Source: DASXRU01 sp039933315 (lineage in GTDB: Bacteria > Acidobacteriota > Blastocatellia > Pyrinomonadales > Pyrinomonadaceae). Taken from it: a DNA stretch of 10,622 nucleotides. A model generated the notes under the pieces. It saw only the letters and a list, made by a program, of their open reading frames with translations. It had not been told where the DNA came from and did no database searches. Shown here piece after piece: positions 6,194 to 10,622 of the stretch (positions are counted from its first letter, which is position 1; every line of letters starts with the position of its first letter). Location: NCBI GenBank assembly GCA_039933315.1, contig JBDTOI010000136.1, forward strand, positions 1 to 10,622, given 5' to 3'. Both the position numbers and the translations under genes were made by a program.

Positions 6194-8722
6194 TTGCGCA
6201 TTGGGCTTTCCGTGGCACAGCTACGCTTATCAATTACGCTGCTCGCGCTGGCCCTGGTTTGTCTCATGGGTAACGCAGGTCGGATTGCCGCGCAACAGAC
6301 CAATCCAGTCGATCGCAAAGTTACGAATCCCATCACGGACACGCCGAACGTCAATCCGCTAACACAGGACCAGCCCATTCGCCCGCGATTGCCAGGCCCA
6401 GGCGCGCCCACGGGCACTTCAACTCAGGAGCTCACCATTGACGCTGGAAAGGCCACGGAGATCGGGAAGGAAAAGGGTTCTCGAGTCATCATTTACGAAG
6501 GGAATGTCGATGCCCGCGTCGGCACTTACCGCCTCCAGGCTGACAAGCTCACCTACTATGAGGCTACTGACAAGATAGTGGCTGAAGGCAACGTCGTGTT
6601 CGACCAGGGCGATCAGCAGCGCATCACCGGCTCACGCACTGAATGGAATTCCCGCACCAAGCTGGGTTTCTTCCTTAACTCAACCGGCTTCACCAACCAG
6701 ACCCAGGACGGCACGCGTTTGTACTTCACTGCCGATCGCGTCGAAAGAGTCAGCCTGGATACGATCATTGCGACGAACGCGCAGATTACAGCCTGCGAAG
6801 AAGAAGTTCCCAAGTGGAGCTTTCATGCCAAGCGGGTCAGGATTAAGACCGGTGACCGAGTGCGAATAGTATCGCCCAACTTCAGGGTGAAGGGCGTTCC
6901 CATTATTTATCTGCCCTATGCCTCGATCTCCATCAAGCGCCGCGATCGCGCCTCCGGCTTTTTGACACCGACCTTCGGCGGCTCGGCCGCTAAAGGATTT
7001 CGTTTCTCCAACGCTTACTACATGACGCTGGGCCGTTCGGCCGATATGACCTTTCGCGGCGACGTATTTACCGCGCGGGGAATTGGCGTAGGAGCCGATC
7101 TACGGACGCGGGCAAACTCGCGCTCCTTTTTCAACATGGGTTTTTACGCGGTCAAGGATCGCGTCTTTGGCTCCAAAGTGGACGAAGCGCATCCCGATCA
7201 GGGTGGCTCCAGTTTTTATGTTGATGCTGTGCATTATTTTCCCAACGGCTTCCTGGCCGCGGCCGATGTGAACATCACTTCCAGTCTCGCTTTCCGCCAG
7301 GTGTTCTCCGAATCGATCCAGCAGATCATTTCCCCGGCCGAGCTGTCCCAGGTTTTTGTTAACAAGAACTCCGGCGATTACAGTTTCAACTTTCTCGCCA
7401 GTTCGCAGGTGACGTCGCTGGTTAACTCGCGCATACGAATCCGGGAGTTGCCCAGCGTGACGCTGGACAAACGCCCTTCGCCGCTGAGCTTTCTCAAAAG
7501 TATTCCCGTTTACTTTTCTTTTGAGAGCGGGCTCGAAGGCGTCAGTCGCAAGGAAACGCCCGAGGACATTATTGCTTTTCGGAACGAGACCGGCGGCGAA
7601 CCAATCATCACGCCTTCAATCGTACAGCGCCTGGATGTGCATCCCCGCTTCTCCATTCCGGTCACGTTTGCCGGGTGGTCGGTGACGGCCAGCGCCGGTG
7701 TGCGCGGCACTTTTTATTCGAACTCGATCGACCCATCGACGCGGCTGGTTCTGAACCAAAACCTTGTGCGGGGTTATGGTGAGTTCGAACTGGATGTGCG
7801 TCCTCCGGCGCTGGCCAAAAACTTTCGCCGCAGTGACGGCTCGGTTTTGTTCCGTCATGTAATCGAGCCCTACATCACCTATCGGCGGATTGGCGGGCTG
7901 GATAACTTTGAGCGCATCATTCGCTTTGATTATGTGGACGCAATTGCCAACACCAACGAGATCGAATTCGGCATCGCAAACCGCTTTTATACGCGTCGCT
8001 CAACAGAGAACGTGACCGGCAAAGCGAATACAGGCGGGAAGAACGGCAAGGATGACCGGGCCCAACCGTATGAGGCCTTAACCGTCACTCTGAGAGGCAA
8101 GTACTTTTTCGATCGCTTCTTTGGCGGCGCCTTGATACCCGGCCAACGCAATCAGTTTTATCCCATTAACACGCTTTCCGGTTTCACTTACGGGGGAGTG
8201 CCGCGCCCTTTCTCGCCCCTCAACGTCGAAGTGCGCTATCGACCCAACCGCAATCTGTTCACAGACTTTCGTGCGGACCTGGACACGAAGCGCGGCGGCT
8301 TGCGCGCGATGTCGGCCACCTTTGGCATTAACCGGCCGCTGGTCAAAGCGTTTCAGACTTTCTATTACACCCGGGCGATCGACCTTGTTCCCAGCTTGAG
8401 CGCATTTGCCGATGCGCGGGGCAAGGAACCGGGCACGCTGCGAGGCTCGCAGTGGAGTCCTTCGATCTTTTTGGGCAATTCAGAGAAGGGACTTTTCGGA
8501 GGGGCCTCGTTCTTCTTTGATTTTCAGAAGCACCCCGGCCGGGGAAATTCCTCGCTTATCAGTTCCACTCAGACGCTGGGCTACTCATGGAATTGCTGCG
8601 CCGTGACCGTGCAGAACTACACCTTCAACGTCGGCCTCCGCAAAGAAAACCATCTCGTCTTCAGCTTCCGCCTGAACGGCATCGGCACCTTCGGCACCGA
8701 AAAACTAGGCCAGCGGTTCTAG
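6194..8722 (+). CDS. lptD: LPS assembly outer-membrane protein LptD
   Basis: LptD forms the outer-membrane barrel that, with the lipoprotein LptE, inserts lipopolysaccharide into the outer leaflet. The product is 842 residues from the TTG at 6194, which has CGGAGG 11 bases upstream and gives a clean signal peptide (hydrophobic residues 12-25, cleavage near IAA, residue 33). The frame is open to a GTG at 6101, but that start has no ribosome site and adds 31 atypical residues. Residues about 79-166 are the periplasmic OstA/LptA-like beta-jellyroll ('EGNVDARVGTYRLQADKL', 'AEGNVVFDQ'). The family signature 'GVPIIYLPYASISIKRRDRASGFLTP' starts near residue 235, and the rest is the beta-barrel, ending in phenylalanine as expected for assembly by BAM. 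C201 and the pair C801-C802 match family positions for the disulfides; a cysteine near the mature N-terminus is absent. A proline-rich linker (34-78) precedes the jellyroll. No lptE or other lpt gene is adjacent. Confidence 0.93.
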   Translation: MRIGLSVAQLRLSITLLALALVCLMGNAGRIAAQQTNPVDRKVTNPITDTPNVNPLTQDQPIRPRLPGPGAPTGTSTQELTIDAGKATEIGKEKGSRVIIYEGNVDARVGTYRLQADKLTYYEATDKIVAEGNVVFDQGDQQRITGSRTEWNSRTKLGFFLNSTGFTNQTQDGTRLYFTADRVERVSLDTIIATNAQITACEEEVPKWSFHAKRVRIKTGDRVRIVSPNFRVKGVPIIYLPYASISIKRRDRASGFLTPTFGGSAAKGFRFSNAYYMTLGRSADMTFRGDVFTARGIGVGADLRTRANSRSFFNMGFYAVKDRVFGSKVDEAHPDQGGSSFYVDAVHYFPNGFLAAADVNITSSLAFRQVFSESIQQIISPAELSQVFVNKNSGDYSFNFLASSQVTSLVNSRIRIRELPSVTLDKRPSPLSFLKSIPVYFSFESGLEGVSRKETPEDIIAFRNETGGEPIITPSIVQRLDVHPRFSIPVTFAGWSVTASAGVRGTFYSNSIDPSTRLVLNQNLVRGYGEFELDVRPPALAKNFRRSDGSVLFRHVIEPYITYRRIGGLDNFERIIRFDYVDAIANTNEIEFGIANRFYTRRSTENVTGKANTGGKNGKDDRAQPYEALTVTLRGKYFFDRFFGGALIPGQRNQFYPINTLSGFTYGGVPRPFSPLNVEVRYRPNRNLFTDFRADLDTKRGGLRAMSATFGINRPLVKAFQTFYYTRAIDLVPSLSAFADARGKEPGTLRGSQWSPSIFLGNSEKGLFGGASFFFDFQKHPGRGNSSLISSTQTLGYSWNCCAVTVQNYTFNVGLRKENHLVFSFRLNGIGTFGTEKLGQRF

Positions 8723-8743
8723 ACTAAGTGGGCGTTCAGAGTA

Positions 8744-8757
8744 CCGACTTTAGTCGG
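8744..8757 (+). terminator. possible terminator hairpin after lptD
   Basis: CCGAC (8744-8748) pairs with GTCGG (8753-8757) around a TTTA loop, 21 bases after the lptD stop codon. The downstream sequence GCTTCTGTTT has only a weak T content, so termination efficiency is doubtful. The preceding GGCGTTCAGAG (8731-8741) also occurs at 5943-5953 upstream of lptD, hinting that the hairpin may belong to a dispersed repeat and not be a dedicated terminator. Confidence 0.35.
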
Positions 8758-8775
8758 GCTTCTGTTTGAGTTGAG

Positions 8776-8878
8776 GTTTCACGCAAAGGCGTTAAGAAAA
8801 GAAGGATATAAGGCGCAAAGAGAGCACCCACCCCTTTGCGCCTTCTGCTTTTCCTTTCTTAGCGCCTTTGCGTGAAAC
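8776..8878. repeat. 103-bp near-palindromic intergenic element
   Basis: GTTTCACGCAAAGGCG (8776-8791) is the exact reverse complement of 8863-8878. Inside it AAGGCGCAAAG (8810-8820) is the exact reverse complement of 8834-8844, and the purine-rich stretch between them on the left matches a pyrimidine-rich stretch on the right in about two thirds of positions. The whole folds as one long hairpin with a 13-nt apical loop. It encodes nothing and has no transposase nearby, so it resembles a non-autonomous miniature inverted-repeat or REP-like element. It could also terminate lptD transcription, although no T-run follows. Confidence 0.8.
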
Positions 8879-9151
8879 GTCCAACCTACCCCTCCAGCTT
8901 TCTTTAGCGGCAGCTCTAAACTCCCCCGGCCCGCCTCTGTGCAGTTTTGGGCAGTTAGTATATAGTTTCGTGTCGCGTACTGGTTCCTACAGGAGTCCGG
9001 AGTAAAAACAACGATATTTACGGGTCCTGACCTTTGATTTGCGGGTCAGGCAAGCAACGAATAGCAGCTCACAGCCTTCTTAGCTTCGATTAAGAATCGC
9101 GGTGGCCCCCGTTACCGATTTGACCCGAACAATCAGGAGTTTCCCCTTCAC
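8879..9151 (+). promoter_or_regulatory. long leader of the S8 protease gene with candidate RNA structure
   Basis: No gene is visible in these 273 bases. A TATAGT at 8961-8966 is a plausible -10 box without a well-spaced -35. Downstream there are a 7-bp hairpin CCTGACC (9026-9032) / GGTCAGG (9044-9050), a second one TTCTTA (9077-9082) / TAAGAA (9091-9096), and CGGT (9100-9103) / ACCG (9114-9117). CGGGTC occurs twice (9021-9026 and 9042-9047), and GACCCG at 9122-9127 is complementary to both, so mutually exclusive folds are possible close to the AGGAG (9135-9139). This could be a regulated leader; I cannot match it to a known riboswitch class. Confidence 0.4.
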
Positions 9152-10622
9152 ATGCCTTCCATACCATTGAAGAAGAGCCGGGCGGTCACGCTGCCGCTCG
9201 TTACCCTCTTTATCGGCCTCTTCTTTGTTTCCGTCATCATATTGCCTTCAGGTTCACGGGCTTCCCTCCAGTCCGGCGCCAGTAACACATCCTCAGCCTC
9301 GCGTGACGTAAGCGGAAAACGCGCGAGACCGGACTTCGTGCCCGGCGAGGCGTTAGTACGTTTCAAGCGAGGCAGGGCACTCCAGGGCAACATCCATATC
9401 GCCGTACCCAATGGAGGTATAGCACCGCTGCAACGCTCGGAGACGGAGGAAAACCAGGAACAAATTCTGATGCGCGTCGAGCGTTTCGAGGGTTCCGATC
9501 TGGTTGATGGATTACGGATCGCGCGCTTTGCTTCTCCGGACACGGGAAAAGCGATCGCGGCGCTCAACAACAGGGCAGACGTGATTTATGCCGAGCCTAA
9601 CTACATTCTGCGGGCTGACGTCGGATCCAGCGATCCCAGATTCGTAGATGGTTCTTTGTATGGCCTCACAAAGATCGGGGCGCCTGACGCCTGGGACAGT
9701 ATTCGCGGAAGCTCGGACACCGTGCAGGCGTTCTACGGGAGCCCCAGGGTGGTTGTCGGCGTGATCGATCAGGGCATAGATACCAGTCATGTCGATTTAC
9801 AGGGCAACATCTGGACGAATCCAACTGCGGGCGGCGGAGACATTCCAGGAATCACCGGCGATATCAACGGGTACGATTTTCATAACAACACAGGCACTGT
9901 TTTTAGCGGCAACTCGTCAGAAAACCATGCCACCCATGTCGCCGGCACGATTGGCGCCAGGGGCGATAACGGCCTGGGCGTGGTGGGTGTGAACTGGCAG
10001 GTCAGCCTGATGTCGCTAAAATTCCTCAGCCCAACCGGTTCCGATGCTGATGCCATCAGGGCCTTTAGCTACGCAAAGCAAATGCGCGAGCTTTGGATTA
10101 GCTCAGGAGGGACGAAGGGCGCAAATATTCGTGTTCTAAACAACAGCTATGGCGGTTCCGGTTATTCGCAGATTACTGCCGACGCCATCAGTGCGCTGGG
10201 CCAAGCCGGCATCTTGTTTGTTGCCGCGGCTGGTAATGACGGAACGGATAATGACGTTTTCCCTCACTACCCTTCAAGCTATTCGCTGCCGAATATGATC
10301 TCGGTAACGAGCACTACTCAAAGCGATAGCCAGGTTCATAATTTTGGCGCCCATTCGGTGCTGATCGGCGCCCCAGGCACGGGCATCTTGAGCACTACGC
10401 CCGGCAATGCTTACCTGACCTTCAGCGGCACCTCAATGGCCACACCGCACGTCAGTGGGGCGGCGGCGCTTCTCTGCGCGGCGTATCCGACCATAGGTTT
10501 GAGCCATTTACGCGGCGCCCTCGCCTTTAATGGCGATGTGCTGCCTTCGTTGCAAGGGAAGACGCTCACCGGCCGGCGCTTGAATGTGAAGAAGTCGCTC
10601 GACGCAATCGCCTCTAATGACT
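9152..10622 (+). CDS. exported subtilisin-family (S8) serine protease, 3' end outside the window
   Basis: 490 codons are visible without a stop and the gene continues past the window. The ATG at 9152 has AGGAG 12 bases upstream. A signal peptide (KKSR, hydrophobic residues 11-31, cleavage near SRA, residue 37) exports the protein. Residues about 60-154 are an inhibitory propeptide ('PGEALVRFKRG' to 'VIYAEPNYIL', the pattern of fervidolysin-like prodomains). The peptidase domain follows with all catalytic elements: Asp206 (VVGVIDQGID), His259 (ENHATHVAGT), oxyanion Asn362 (AAAGNDG) and Ser428 (SGTSMATPHVSGAAAL). It should be an active secreted endopeptidase, cleaving its own propeptide to mature. 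One deviation is Ala in place of the usual Gly after the catalytic His. Related proteins in such genomes often carry beta-sandwich or Ig-like C-terminal domains, but that part is not visible. It appears independent of lptD, being over 400 bp downstream with repeats between. Confidence 0.93.
   Translation, partial: MPSIPLKKSRAVTLPLVTLFIGLFFVSVIILPSGSRASLQSGASNTSSASRDVSGKRARPDFVPGEALVRFKRGRALQGNIHIAVPNGGIAPLQRSETEENQEQILMRVERFEGSDLVDGLRIARFASPDTGKAIAALNNRADVIYAEPNYILRADVGSSDPRFVDGSLYGLTKIGAPDAWDSIRGSSDTVQAFYGSPRVVVGVIDQGIDTSHVDLQGNIWTNPTAGGGDIPGITGDINGYDFHNNTGTVFSGNSSENHATHVAGTIGARGDNGLGVVGVNWQVSLMSLKFLSPTGSDADAIRAFSYAKQMRELWISSGGTKGANIRVLNNSYGGSGYSQITADAISALGQAGILFVAAAGNDGTDNDVFPHYPSSYSLPNMISVTSTTQSDSQVHNFGAHSVLIGAPGTGILSTTPGNAYLTFSGTSMATPHVSGAAALLCAAYPTIGLSHLRGALAFNGDVLPSLQGKTLTGRRLNVKKSLDAIASND

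Noticed and set aside
9098..9122. Similarity of the segment GGTGGCCCCCGTTACCGATT to the 3' end of cyclic-di-GMP-I (GEMM) riboswitches
   Set aside because: The 5' half lacks the conserved GEMM elements (such as GACGCAAAGCC and the GCAAACC block), so the resemblance is too short to call. A covariance-model scan would decide.
9148..9570. Minus-strand open frame opposite the protease signal peptide and propeptide
   Set aside because: The plus strand there encodes a coherent signal peptide, propeptide and catalytic domain in one frame; the opposite frame has no recognisable features.

Overview
This 10.6 kb window reads as chromosomal DNA of a moderately GC-rich Gram-negative bacterium, most likely an acidobacterium of the Blastocatellia type. 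Two points suggest this. An lptD gene implies a lipopolysaccharide-bearing outer membrane. The second gene begins with a short Ig-like module ('TRIMLFALNLSLAPGE...') that I associate from memory with secreted proteins of that class. The assignment is an inference and no marker gene is present to prove it.

All four genes lie on the + strand, each with its own long untranslated flank, so they look like separate transcription units. (1) 194-2095 encodes a 633-residue protein without a signal peptide: two transthyretin-like beta domains, a compact cysteine cluster and a long beta-rich C-terminal half. I cannot name its function. (2) 2383-5859 encodes a large secreted modular protein: signal peptide, Ig-like module, six carboxypeptidase-regulatory-like repeats of about 83-86 residues, a LamG-like lectin-fold domain and a second beta-sandwich domain at the C-terminus. 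(3) 6194-8722 encodes LptD, the outer-membrane lipopolysaccharide translocon. (4) 9152 to beyond the window end encodes an exported subtilisin-family (S8) protease with propeptide and complete catalytic tetrad; its 3' end is cut off.

The intergenic DNA is unusually structured. A conventional intrinsic terminator and two further hairpins separate genes 1 and 2. Between genes 2 and 3 is an element built from ten 7-bp tandem units, with reverse-complement heptamers about 70-160 bp downstream, so the DNA can snap back on itself; it also holds a 57-bp tandem duplication and runs up to the beginning of lptD. Between genes 3 and 4 are a short hairpin, a 103-bp near-palindrome with perfect 16-bp ends, and a leader of about 180 nt with mutually exclusive pairing options ahead of the protease gene.

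The theme is the cell envelope and secretion: three of the four products are exported (two to the periplasm or outside, one outer-membrane barrel). I see no transposase, integrase, CRISPR array, tRNA or rRNA. The items most worth following up are the uncharacterised product of gene 1, the heptamer snap-back element abutting lptD, and the leader of the protease gene.
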